64,000 bases of DNA, taken from contig NZ_LMEW01000023.1 of assembly GCF_001426525.1 (NCBI RefSeq), positions 248,001 to 312,000 of the forward strand. The letters run 5' to 3'. Of the stretch, positions 26,163 to 34,398 are shown piece after piece. Every line of letters begins with the position of its first letter. Within the stretch, counting starts at the first letter, position 1. The translations under genes and the position numbers were made by a program. This DNA comes from Massilia sp. Root133 (GTDB lineage: Bacteria > Pseudomonadota > Gammaproteobacteria > Burkholderiales > Burkholderiaceae_D). Below the pieces are notes generated by a model. The model was not told the origin of the DNA. It did not search any database and saw only the letters and a program-made list of their open reading frames with translations.

Positions 26163-26297
26163 TCCCTGAAGCACAGCCACGCGCTACTCCGTGAACAGGG
26201 CGCCGTCGGCTTGATCCCGGCGCTATGATTCCAAAACGATAACGGCCCCGAGTTTGAGCGGGCCGCGATCGATTTTGACGAATCGACGGTGGAGCGC

Positions 26298-27806
26298 ATG
26301 GCATACCGATGGGAAACGCCGGCCAGTGTCTGGCTGGAGGATGAACGCAGCGGGCAGTTCGAGCTCGTGTCCAGCGACGGGCTGGGCCGGATCGACTGGC
26401 AGGCCGCCGCGCGCGGCCGCCTGGCCGATTGCGCGCACCTGCTCGGCGCCTCGCTGCCGCAATCCTGCGACCACGCCGCCATCTATCCCGAGGGGTTCGC
26501 GTTCTGTCCCACGTGCGGCCGCCCGCTCGAACGCCTCGGCATCGCGCCCGGGCGCCATCCCGACTGGTGGGGGCCGTATGCAGATGCGCTGCTGCCCCGG
26601 CACGTGCCGCATGGCCTGCCCGTGACGTCGCTGGCGCTGGGCGACAGCCTCGAAGAGCGGCCTCCCGCGCCGGAAGTCGGCCGCTTCGACGCCGCCATGC
26701 CGCCGCCGCCGAACGCCCATTGCGTGTTCGCAGCCGCCACCTTCGGCTTTCCCGAACAGCGCCTGCTCGCGCTGGCGCCCGGGCGGGGCGTGCTGCAGTA
26801 CTGGGATCCGCTGGCGGAAGTCTGGCACGTGCTGCTGCCGGAAGAGGGCGCGGCCGATCTCGCGTTCGGCGCATCCGACTACGGCTGGCTGCCCACGTCG
26901 CACCTGCAGGTGCCCGCGCGCCGCGGCGACGTGGCGCTCGTGCCCACGGCGCGCGGCCTGTACCGCCTCGCCATCAATCCTGTCAGCGAGACCTGCCGGA
27001 CGGAGGCCGTGCTGGCTGCGCCGGTCGTCGCGGCGCCGGGCCTGATGCGGCGCCAGCTGGGCGTCCTCGTGCGCAATCCGGGCGGCACGCTGGGCCTGTG
27101 CGGGCTCGGCGCCGACCTGTCGCCGGGGCCGCAATTCGATTGCGGAGCGCTGCCGCTGTCCGGCTGGACGCGGCCCATCGGCTACGACGGCCAGCTGTTC
27201 TGGCTGCACGGCGAGGGCCAGCTCGCGTGGCGTCCCGGCGAGGCGCCGCGCTGGCTCGCGTGGCCGGACACGTGGCTGCCCAGCCTCGACCTCGGCGGCC
27301 CCACCCTGAGCCGCGACGGCCGCATGTGGCTGATCGGACATGACGGCCAGTCGTATTCGTTCCTCGAACTGGGGGCAGAACGAGTACAAGCGCGTCCGCA
27401 GCGCGAACCGATCGACGGCGCGCGCCTCGGCTTCGCCAATTTGCTGTTCCGGCGCGGCCATCCCGTCGTCGACGAACCGTGGTCCGGCGAGCACGTCGAG
27501 GACCAGCACGAGGACGATTCCCTCGTCCTGCCGCTGCTGCGCAGCTTCAACAACAACCGCAGCCAGCCCAGCGGGCTCGTGCTGCGCTTCCACAAATACA
27601 CCGGCCGCGCCGAAGAAGCGCTGGCCAACCGCGTGATCGCCCGCACCACGGTGGAGTGGATCGGCCGGCGCAACGTGATCCTGGACGAAGTGGCGCGCCT
27701 CGCGCGGCCGCTCGAGTGCGTGCCCTTCGTCTACGCCAACCGCCTGTGGCTGCACCACCCAGACTGGAACCGGATCCGCGGCTGGAATCTGGAAGCGCCG
27801 ACGTGA
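26298..27806 (+). CDS. Hypothetical Cys-motif protein, first gene of the tubulin-like operon
   Basis: A 502-residue soluble protein that I do not recognise. A CPxC knuckle (Cys70, Cys73 in FAFCPTCGRPLERLG) with nearby Cys/His could bind zinc; no matching second CxxC was found. The middle is Trp/Gly-rich with repeated short beta-like segments (LQYWDPLAEVWHVLL, GQLFWLHGEGQLAWRPG, GRMWLIGHDGQSYSFL), suggesting a beta-propeller. No signal peptide or membrane helix is seen. The ATG at 26298 has GGAG upstream; a GTG at 26289 is an alternative. Its stop overlaps the GTG of the next gene (GTGA), so it is part of the five-gene operon with the tubulin-like protein. Confidence 0.75.
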   Translation: MAYRWETPASVWLEDERSGQFELVSSDGLGRIDWQAAARGRLADCAHLLGASLPQSCDHAAIYPEGFAFCPTCGRPLERLGIAPGRHPDWWGPYADALLPRHVPHGLPVTSLALGDSLEERPPAPEVGRFDAAMPPPPNAHCVFAAATFGFPEQRLLALAPGRGVLQYWDPLAEVWHVLLPEEGAADLAFGASDYGWLPTSHLQVPARRGDVALVPTARGLYRLAINPVSETCRTEAVLAAPVVAAPGLMRRQLGVLVRNPGGTLGLCGLGADLSPGPQFDCGALPLSGWTRPIGYDGQLFWLHGEGQLAWRPGEAPRWLAWPDTWLPSLDLGGPTLSRDGRMWLIGHDGQSYSFLELGAERVQARPQREPIDGARLGFANLLFRRGHPVVDEPWSGEHVEDQHEDDSLVLPLLRSFNNNRSQPSGLVLRFHKYTGRAEEALANRVIARTTVEWIGRRNVILDEVARLARPLECVPFVYANRLWLHHPDWNRIRGWNLEAPT

Positions 27807-29293
27807 CGGCCGCCCGCCTGTTCGTCCTGCTCCTCGCGTTGTGCGGCATCGCCCCCGCCGGGGCCGTGCCGCAAGTGGCTCAGGTTATTCTGGTGCAGAA
27901 CTCCGGCTGGATGGAGCCGTTTTATTCGGACCCGACATCGCAGTTCAAGCCGCTGGTGGCGGCACTCGCCGGCAATGTCGCGCAGCCGGGGGACGCACTC
28001 GTGCTGGCCGCATTCAACCAGTCGCTGCCCGGCGCGCCGTCGCCGCGCGCGCTGCTGTCCGAGCAGGTGACGAAAGACACGCCCGCGCACGTGCAGGCCG
28101 CGCTGGCGGGGCTGGAAACCGCCCGCAAACCCGGCGGCACGGCGCTCGCCGACACCGACCTGGGCGAGGCCGTGGAAACGACCATCACCAAAGTCCTGGG
28201 CGGGAAGGCGGGCCTCGTCTGGCTCGTGACGAACAACCGCAACAGCCCGAACAACGACCAGGCAACAAGCGAGCGCAACCGCGAATTCTATGCGCTGATC
28301 CACAAGGGCGCCGCGATCACGAAGGCGCTCGCGTTCCCGCTGCGGATGCCCGTGCAGGGCCAGCACTACCACGCGAACGGCCTGATGGTGTACGTGTTCG
28401 CGGTCGGGCCGGAAGGCGCGCGCGCCCTCGACGCGCTGCTGGCGGCGGGCCGCGTCCAGCGCGTGATCACGGAACCGCCCGCGCGCCTGAAACCGCTCGA
28501 CCGCGATACGGTGCGCCTCGTGCCGCGCAAGGTCGAGGACGCGTCCGGCGTCGAGTTCTCGATGGATGCGGCCGGCCGCCTGCGCGCGGACGTGGCGCCC
28601 GACGCGCGCACGCCCAGCGCGACGATCCAGTGGCAGCTGCAGAACACGATGTATCCGTATACGATCGCGGGCGCGACGATCTCCGCGCGCTCGATGCTCG
28701 GCGGCGAGAACCGCCCGATCGCGTTGAAGACGAATACCGTCACGCGGCTGGCGCCGGGCCGCGCGGAACCGCTCGCATCGCAGGTAGCGCTGCCCGTCGC
28801 GCAGCTGCCCGGCAAATGGTCGATGGCGGCCTTGAAATCGGCCGGCTCCGCATACGTGCTGCCGGGCCGCATCGAACTGCATCTGCAGGGCCAGCGCCTG
28901 GAACTGTCGCAGGCGTTCCGCGAGCGCATGGCGGCGCTGTTCCCGGGCGACCCGCTGCCGGACATCTTCACGCCGCCGGCCGACATCCAGGCCTCGACGG
29001 CCGTGCTGCCCGTCGAGGTGCATGTCCATTACGGCTCGGGGCCGCTCGTCGCCTTGCTGGCCGGCGGCCTCGCGCTGCTGGCGGCCGGCGCGGGCGCCGC
29101 GTATGCGTACGGCCGGCCGCGCAAGGTGCAGCTCGTCGTGGAAGACGAACTACGCACCGTGCACACGCGCGCCGGCGCCACGCAACCGATCTACGACAAG
29201 GCGGGCAATGAAGTGGCCCGCCTGAAGACGACCTTGTTCGGCCACCAGTTGCTGGACCTGCGCGAAGGCGCGCAGGTGCGGCTCGGCCGATGA
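27803..29293 (+). CDS. Membrane-anchored VWA-like protein with degenerate MIDAS
   Basis: A 496-residue protein: signal peptide (RLFVLLLALCGIAPAGA), a von Willebrand A-like domain starting VAQVILVQNSGWMEPF, a beta-rich middle, one transmembrane helix (about 413-434, VALLAGGLALLAAGAGAAYAY) and a cytoplasmic tail of about 60 residues. The canonical metal site DxSxS reads Q-N-S-G-W here (Gln32 to Trp36), and the later Asp-Gly position is TNN, so metal binding is doubtful. The GTG start overlaps the previous stop; its own stop overlaps the next ATG. It would place a sensing or scaffold domain outside the membrane and a tail facing the tubulin-like protein. The VWA assignment is by pattern only. 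Confidence 0.72.
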   Translation: MTAARLFVLLLALCGIAPAGAVPQVAQVILVQNSGWMEPFYSDPTSQFKPLVAALAGNVAQPGDALVLAAFNQSLPGAPSPRALLSEQVTKDTPAHVQAALAGLETARKPGGTALADTDLGEAVETTITKVLGGKAGLVWLVTNNRNSPNNDQATSERNREFYALIHKGAAITKALAFPLRMPVQGQHYHANGLMVYVFAVGPEGARALDALLAAGRVQRVITEPPARLKPLDRDTVRLVPRKVEDASGVEFSMDAAGRLRADVAPDARTPSATIQWQLQNTMYPYTIAGATISARSMLGGENRPIALKTNTVTRLAPGRAEPLASQVALPVAQLPGKWSMAALKSAGSAYVLPGRIELHLQGQRLELSQAFRERMAALFPGDPLPDIFTPPADIQASTAVLPVEVHVHYGSGPLVALLAGGLALLAAGAGAAYAYGRPRKVQLVVEDELRTVHTRAGATQPIYDKAGNEVARLKTTLFGHQLLDLREGAQVRLGR

Positions 29294-29784
29294 ACCCACG
29301 GGAACCCACCATGCAGAACGACCAGACCAAGCCCGCCCCCGACACCGCCGGCACCGATCCAGGCTTCAAGCTGCCGGGCCAGACCGCCACCACGCCGCAG
29401 GACAGCCTGCCGAAGACGACGCCCGACACGGCCACGCAGCCCGTCGAGATCGCGCCGGGCGGCGCCACCAACACGAGCGCGGCGCCGCTGCGCGACACGG
29501 CCGGGCGCGACATGGCGATCGGCGCCGTCGCGTTCGTCGTGCTGCTGGTGATTTACTTCTTCGTGCGCAACGCCTATGTGCACCACCTCGTCGTCAAGCG
29601 CGTGGCACCGTCGTCGGCCGGGAGCGCGGGCTGGCTGCTGTTCGTCGGCATGGGCTTCCTGTCGGCCGCCGTCGTGCTGGCGATCGTCAACGCGAGCAAA
29701 TACCTGACGCCCGCCATCACCGGACCGCTGGTCGTCGTCGGCGTGGTCACGCTGGTCGCGGCCTTCTTCGTCGGCCGCCGCTGA
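29290..29784 (+). CDS. Three-helix membrane protein of the tubulin-like operon
   Basis: A 164-residue protein. The first 70 residues are polar, Pro/Thr-rich and probably disordered; then come three hydrophobic helices (about 75-92, 110-133, 143-162) and a short basic C-terminus. No family was recognised. The ATG at 29290 overlaps the previous stop (ATGA); a second Met at 29311 (MQNDQ) is possible. It lies 18 bases before the tubulin-like gene. It is likely an inner-membrane partner that recruits the cytoplasmic components through its long disordered tail. Confidence 0.75.
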   Translation: MNPREPTMQNDQTKPAPDTAGTDPGFKLPGQTATTPQDSLPKTTPDTATQPVEIAPGGATNTSAAPLRDTAGRDMAIGAVAFVVLLVIYFFVRNAYVHHLVVKRVAPSSAGSAGWLLFVGMGFLSAAVVLAIVNASKYLTPAITGPLVVVGVVTLVAAFFVGRR

Positions 29785-29802
29785 CCTTTCAAAGAGAACA
29801 CC

Positions 29803-32800
29803 ATGGCAGATTTTCCCGATCCCGCATCGCTCTCCGGCAAAGCCGAGCTCAAAGTCGACCTGCGCCCGACGCTGTTCATCGGCGCCGGCGGCACCGGCAT
29901 GGAAGTCATGATGCGCATCCGCCGCCGCATCCTCGCGGCCGTGTGGAACCGCCGGCATCCGACCCGCGTCGAATCCATCGCCGACTTTCCCGTCGCGCGC
30001 TTCCTCCATTTCGACCTCGATGCGAATGCCGTCATCGACGAGGGCAAGTCGCAGCGCACCGACCCGTGGTTCGAGTTGGTCAAGCTGTCCGACGAGGAAC
30101 GCCTCGTCGAACCGCTCGACCTGCCGCAGTACCACGAGTCGGACGACAGCCTCGCGCGCTTCCCGCTGATCGAAAACTGGATGCCGCTGCGTCCTAAAAA
30201 ACTGCGCTCGCTGGGCATCGACCCGTCCAAGGGCGCGGGCCAGATCCGCGCGCTGGCGCGCTTGTACCTGTTCGACAAATATCCGAAGCTGCGCGGCCGC
30301 ATCAAGGGCGCGCTGAATTTCCTGAGCAGTAACGCGGGCATCGAGCGCAAGGAGAATTACCAGCGCCTCGGGCTGCAGGTCGACACGTCCAAATTCCGCA
30401 TCGTCGTCATCGCGTCGAACGCGGGCGGCACGGGCGCGGGCAGCGCCATCGACCTTGGCTGGATCGCCAAGGCCGTCGCGCGCCAGGAAGTGTCGGACAG
30501 CCAGGTCGACCTCGTGATGTTCCTGCCGTCCGGCTACGCGAAGGCGAACAAGGAGCGCACGGAGGCGAACGCGTACGCCACGCTGATGGAGCTGGAGACG
30601 GGCATGCGCGACATGAACGCGCGCGTGCAGTGGATGGAGCCGGACAGCATCGTCGGCCGCGGCACGCCGTTCGACGATGTGTACTTCGTCGACACCGCGA
30701 ACCTCGCGAACAAGGCGACGCAGGACGTGAAGGACGTGTACCAGATGGTGGCCGACACGCTGTTCGAGGACTTCGCGTCGGCCGATTTCGCCAACCGCAA
30801 GCGTTCCGTCGCCGTCAACCAGCAGCAGCACAAGCTCGGGCCGTACAACCCGCGCGTGCCGGAGCAGCGCTTCGGCGACATGCGCCTGTCGTACTCCAAG
30901 GTCTATTCCGCGTTCGGCCAGTCCGTGCTGGACACGCAGCAAAGCCTGCGCGAAGACATCCGCGCGTATGAACTGGCGGCGCTGATGGTGAAGGCGTTCT
31001 TCGGCCTCGTCGCGGCCGATGGGAGTGTCGCCCGGCGGGCCGCCGACCAGGAACGCGACGCCTTCATGCGCGAGCAGATGGGCATGGCCGAGCACCCGTT
31101 CGCGGAATTCCCCGATTTTAAAAAGGGGACCGTCGACGTCACGCCGTTCCCGGAATACGCGCTGACCGACATGCTCCTGCTGGACAAGGACCAGCGCTCG
31201 CTGCTGGAGCGCGTCGAGAGCAAGGTGCAGCTGGAGATGGACCGCATCATGGCCTCGTACGACCTCAAGCTGTGGCGGGAAAAGGTCGTCGAGCTGCTGC
31301 CGAACCTGGAGCGCGACGCCATCCGCGAGGCCGGCGCCACGGCCGAGACGAGCGAGGACCGCATCAAGCGGCATACCGGCGAGCTGCTCGCGCAACTGCG
31401 CCTGAACGTGCGCGGCCGGCTGTACATGCTGCTGGACGACCGCAAGCAGGGCGGCCTCGAATTCGTGCTGTCGCTGCTGGAGCAGGTGAAGGCGCGGCTC
31501 GCGCAGCGCGACCTGGCGAACGTGCAGCGCAACGGCAAGCGTTACCGCGACGTGCGCGACGCCCTGCGCACGCGCCAGGTCGAGGAATCGCTGAACCACC
31601 TGACGCAGGCCGCGGGCCGGCTGTTCGGCAAGGATGCGCAGGCGAGAGAGATCATGAACCACCTGAAGCGCGACATCGCCGACTACCTGCGCTTCCACCT
31701 GCTCGCGGTCGCGGCGGGACAATCCATCGAGGTGATGCAAAGCCTGTCGGCGTGGCTGGGCGAACCGCAGGCGCCGGACGAACACGGCCAGGTGCGCTGG
31801 AGCGGCGTCGCCGGCGAATTCCAGGAAGGACGGCGCAACGTGGGCGCGATGCTGGCTGCCGTCGACCAGCGCATCGGCCAGCTCCGTGCCGACGCGCGCC
31901 AGGAGCACGCCACCTACATCAAGCTGGCGAGCGACGTGCTGCCGGAACCCGTCCGCCTGACGGGCGACGTGAGCGCGTGGAGCGAGGAGGTGCTGCTGGA
32001 ATTCGGCGGCTCCGCGCGCCTGTTCCCGCAACTGGGCGACGAGAGACTGCGTTCCGACCTGCTGCTGAAACTGTTCCGGCGCGCGCAGCTGCAGCTGTCG
32101 GGCGAGCAGGCCGTCGCCGAGCTGCCGGACCCGCTCGTGGAACGCCTGGGCGCGATGTCGCCGCAGGAGCGCCATCGCATCTTCTCCGAGTGGATCAAGA
32201 GCGCCATGCCGTGGATTAACGCGCGCTTCTCGGCCGAGTTCACGCCCAGCGCGGACCAGTTCAAGTGCTTCATCGGCGTGGGCGACCCGGCCGCGTGGCG
32301 CAGGCTGGAAGGGGAAATCCGCGCCGCCGTGCCGACCGGCTTCTTCCACGGCGACCTCGTGTCCGTCGTGAACACGGGCGTGCCGGGGCGGGCCGTGTGC
32401 TACATCGAGCTGTCCGGCTACCCGATGACGGTGCTGCGCGGCCTGCCGACGTGGCGCGCCAGCTACCAAATCGAAAACCCGAAGATCCCGACGCACCTGC
32501 ACTTCGATTCGACGCGTTTCCGCCACCCGATCTCGCCGTCGATGGACGAGCTGAATCGCCTGGCCGACGACTACGAATTCTTCCTGGCCGCCGTCGCGCT
32601 GGGCGTCCTGCGCCGCAAGCAGGACGCGGGCGACCGCGAGGCCGCGTTCCAGCCGCGTGGGCAATACCTGTTCGAAGTCGAGCAGGGCTCGGGCGAATGG
32701 CTCCAGATCGGCAACGAGTACGCGATCCGCTCCAACGGCCTGCCGCCGTACTACCGCGAACAGGTGATCGCGGCGACGCGCCAGCGCCTGGCCGCGATGG

Positions 32801-33528
32801 GCCCACACCAACTGGCGCTGCTGGCCGCGCTGATGCGTCATTATCAGTTGCGCGTGTACGAACCGAAGCTGGAAGTGGACGAGACGGGCGCGCAGCTGCC
32901 GTCGCCGTCGCTGCCGTACATCACGGCGCGGCGCCTGTACGACCAGTGGATGCGGCGCGCCGCCGGCATCGACCCGGCGCTGTCGCCCGCGCAGGTGGAA
33001 GCGGCGCTCGCGCAGCTCGACACATGGACGGAGACCGTGCCCGATTCGGCGTCCGACGCGTACGCGTGGGAAGTCGAGCGGCCCGTCGACAAACGCGTGA
33101 TCCGGCCGGAGTTCCTGTCGGCCGACGCGCGCGCCGCGCAGGCGCTGGAACGGCGCGCAGCTGCGCCTGTCATGCCGTCCGCGCAGTACGCGCCGGCCGT
33201 GCCGACCGTCGTCGCACCGACGCCGGGCGCGCCCGATGCGGTGCCGGCACCGAGCCTCGGGCCGGCCGCGTACGTCGTGGGTGCGACGCCGATCCCCGCG
33301 CGCTACAAGCTGTTCGTCGGCGGCGTGCAGCGCGGACCGTTCGCGCTGGACGAAGTCGTGCAGCAGCTGACGCGCGGCGAGATCGATACGGGCACGCGCA
33401 TCTGGAACATGCAGTGGAATCCGCGCGCGGACAAGTGGAAGACCGTGGCCGACATCCCGGAACTGATGGCGGCCGCCGGCACCGCGATCCCGGATCCGGA
33501 CGACGACGGCATCCCGGACCCGGAATAA
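29803..33528 (+). CDS. Tubulin/FtsZ-like GTPase with C-terminal GYF-type domain
   Basis: A 1241-residue cytoplasmic protein. The N-terminal third is a tubulin-like GTPase domain (Tubulin_2 type): FIGAGGTGMEV (about residues 25-35) matches the first nucleotide loop, and NAGGTGAGSAIDLGW (about 206-220) is the counterpart of the FtsZ/tubulin signature GGGTGTG. A long, largely helical middle follows (about 400-1050), then a Pro/Ala-rich linker and a GYF_2-like domain (about 1166-1230: YKLFVGGVQRGPFALDE, then WNMQWNPRADKWKTVADIPEL), and an acidic tail. FtsZ is about 380 residues, so this is three times larger. AAAGAGAA precedes the ATG. It is the core of the operon; polymer formation is inferred only. 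Confidence 0.87.
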   Translation: MADFPDPASLSGKAELKVDLRPTLFIGAGGTGMEVMMRIRRRILAAVWNRRHPTRVESIADFPVARFLHFDLDANAVIDEGKSQRTDPWFELVKLSDEERLVEPLDLPQYHESDDSLARFPLIENWMPLRPKKLRSLGIDPSKGAGQIRALARLYLFDKYPKLRGRIKGALNFLSSNAGIERKENYQRLGLQVDTSKFRIVVIASNAGGTGAGSAIDLGWIAKAVARQEVSDSQVDLVMFLPSGYAKANKERTEANAYATLMELETGMRDMNARVQWMEPDSIVGRGTPFDDVYFVDTANLANKATQDVKDVYQMVADTLFEDFASADFANRKRSVAVNQQQHKLGPYNPRVPEQRFGDMRLSYSKVYSAFGQSVLDTQQSLREDIRAYELAALMVKAFFGLVAADGSVARRAADQERDAFMREQMGMAEHPFAEFPDFKKGTVDVTPFPEYALTDMLLLDKDQRSLLERVESKVQLEMDRIMASYDLKLWREKVVELLPNLERDAIREAGATAETSEDRIKRHTGELLAQLRLNVRGRLYMLLDDRKQGGLEFVLSLLEQVKARLAQRDLANVQRNGKRYRDVRDALRTRQVEESLNHLTQAAGRLFGKDAQAREIMNHLKRDIADYLRFHLLAVAAGQSIEVMQSLSAWLGEPQAPDEHGQVRWSGVAGEFQEGRRNVGAMLAAVDQRIGQLRADARQEHATYIKLASDVLPEPVRLTGDVSAWSEEVLLEFGGSARLFPQLGDERLRSDLLLKLFRRAQLQLSGEQAVAELPDPLVERLGAMSPQERHRIFSEWIKSAMPWINARFSAEFTPSADQFKCFIGVGDPAAWRRLEGEIRAAVPTGFFHGDLVSVVNTGVPGRAVCYIELSGYPMTVLRGLPTWRASYQIENPKIPTHLHFDSTRFRHPISPSMDELNRLADDYEFFLAAVALGVLRRKQDAGDREAAFQPRGQYLFEVEQGSGEWLQIGNEYAIRSNGLPPYYREQVIAATRQRLAAMGPHQLALLAALMRHYQLRVYEPKLEVDETGAQLPSPSLPYITARRLYDQWMRRAAGIDPALSPAQVEAALAQLDTWTETVPDSASDAYAWEVERPVDKRVIRPEFLSADARAAQALERRAAAPVMPSAQYAPAVPTVVAPTPGAPDAVPAPSLGPAAYVVGATPIPARYKLFVGGVQRGPFALDEVVQQLTRGEIDTGTRIWNMQWNPRADKWKTVADIPELMAAAGTAIPDPDDDGIPDPE

Positions 33529-33537
33529 GGACGCACC

Positions 33538-34392
33538 GTGCAGGACGAAGCCATCTACCGCTGCATCAACACCGCCTGCGCACGCGGCATGCCGCGCCGC
33601 GTGCAGTACTGCCCGTATTGCGGGACGGCCCAGCAGGCAGGCGCACCGCCGCCGCCGCAGGACGATGGACATGTACGCCGCGTTGCCGCCGATAACGTTA
33701 CAACTGCCGCTGCCGCGACAGCCGGGGCGGAGGCCGTCGCCGGATTGTCGGGCTGGTCGGATGCGCCGGATACCGTGCAGGAGGTGCCGCCGCCGCCGAA
33801 GCCGAAGCCGACGCCGTCCGCGACGGCCTTCGGCCACGGCGGCCGCCCGGTCGAGGCCAATACCGCGCCGCCGCCGAAGCGGGGCCGCGGCATCCCGTGG
33901 TCGCCGCACCCGACGCCGCCGCCTGCGCCGGCACCGGCGGGCCGCCAGCCGATCCGCCTGCGCTGGTGGATCGTCGCGCTGGCCGTGCTGTGGGGCGTGT
34001 GGCTGTGGGCCAAGCCGTCGGCGAAGAAAATCGACAAGCGCATCGACGGCGCCATCGCCCTGGCGCAGGCCTGCCAGGGCAAGCAGGCGCAGGCCGAGCT
34101 GATCGCGCTGCGCAGCAGCCGCGCCACGCCGCAGCAGCTGGAACGCCTGCAGCGCGAACTGAACGAGGCGTCCAGCGCGTGCACGCGCAAGCGCCAGCGC
34201 GCGAGCGCGTGGGCGGAGGCGCGCGGCCCGATCGAATCTTCGCTGGAATCGGGCAGCGTCGAGCGGGCGCGCACGCGCCTGCAGGCGTTCACGAAGCGCT
34301 GGGGCGAGGACGACAACACGCGCGCGCTCAAGGCGCGCATCGATGCCGCGCGCGCCGAGCATCCGCTGGCTATTCCGCCAGACGCGCAGTAA
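33538..34392 (+). CDS. Zinc-ribbon, single-pass membrane protein of the tubulin-like operon
   Basis: A 284-residue protein. An N-terminal zinc ribbon (Cys9, Cys14, Cys25, Cys28, the last pair in YCPYCGTAQQ) is followed by a disordered Pro-rich linker, one transmembrane helix (about 141-160, LRWWIVALAVLWGVWLWA) and a C-terminal helical domain with coiled-coil character (ALAQACQGKQAQAEL, LERLQRELNEAS). It starts with GTG at 33538, nine bases after the tubulin-like stop, with AAGGA upstream. The Pro-rich segments (VQEVPPPPKPKPTP, PHPTPPPAPAP) are the kind of ligand GYF domains bind, so a contact with the GYF domain encoded next door is a reasonable inference. It is the last gene of the operon. 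Confidence 0.77.
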   Translation: MQDEAIYRCINTACARGMPRRVQYCPYCGTAQQAGAPPPPQDDGHVRRVAADNVTTAAAATAGAEAVAGLSGWSDAPDTVQEVPPPPKPKPTPSATAFGHGGRPVEANTAPPPKRGRGIPWSPHPTPPPAPAPAGRQPIRLRWWIVALAVLWGVWLWAKPSAKKIDKRIDGAIALAQACQGKQAQAELIALRSSRATPQQLERLQRELNEASSACTRKRQRASAWAEARGPIESSLESGSVERARTRLQAFTKRWGEDDNTRALKARIDAARAEHPLAIPPDAQ

Positions 34393-34398
34393 CGGGAG

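Noticed and set aside
26243..26265. CGGCCC/GGGCCG hairpin ahead of the tubulin-like operon as a terminator
   Set aside because: No real T-run follows (GCGATCGATTTTG), so termination is doubtful.
29191..34362. A 1723-codon open frame antisense to the tubulin-like operon
   Set aside because: It mirrors the codon bias of the GC-rich plus-strand genes, is low-complexity (Arg/His/Gln-rich), and has no recognisable domain; the plus-strand genes have clear motifs.
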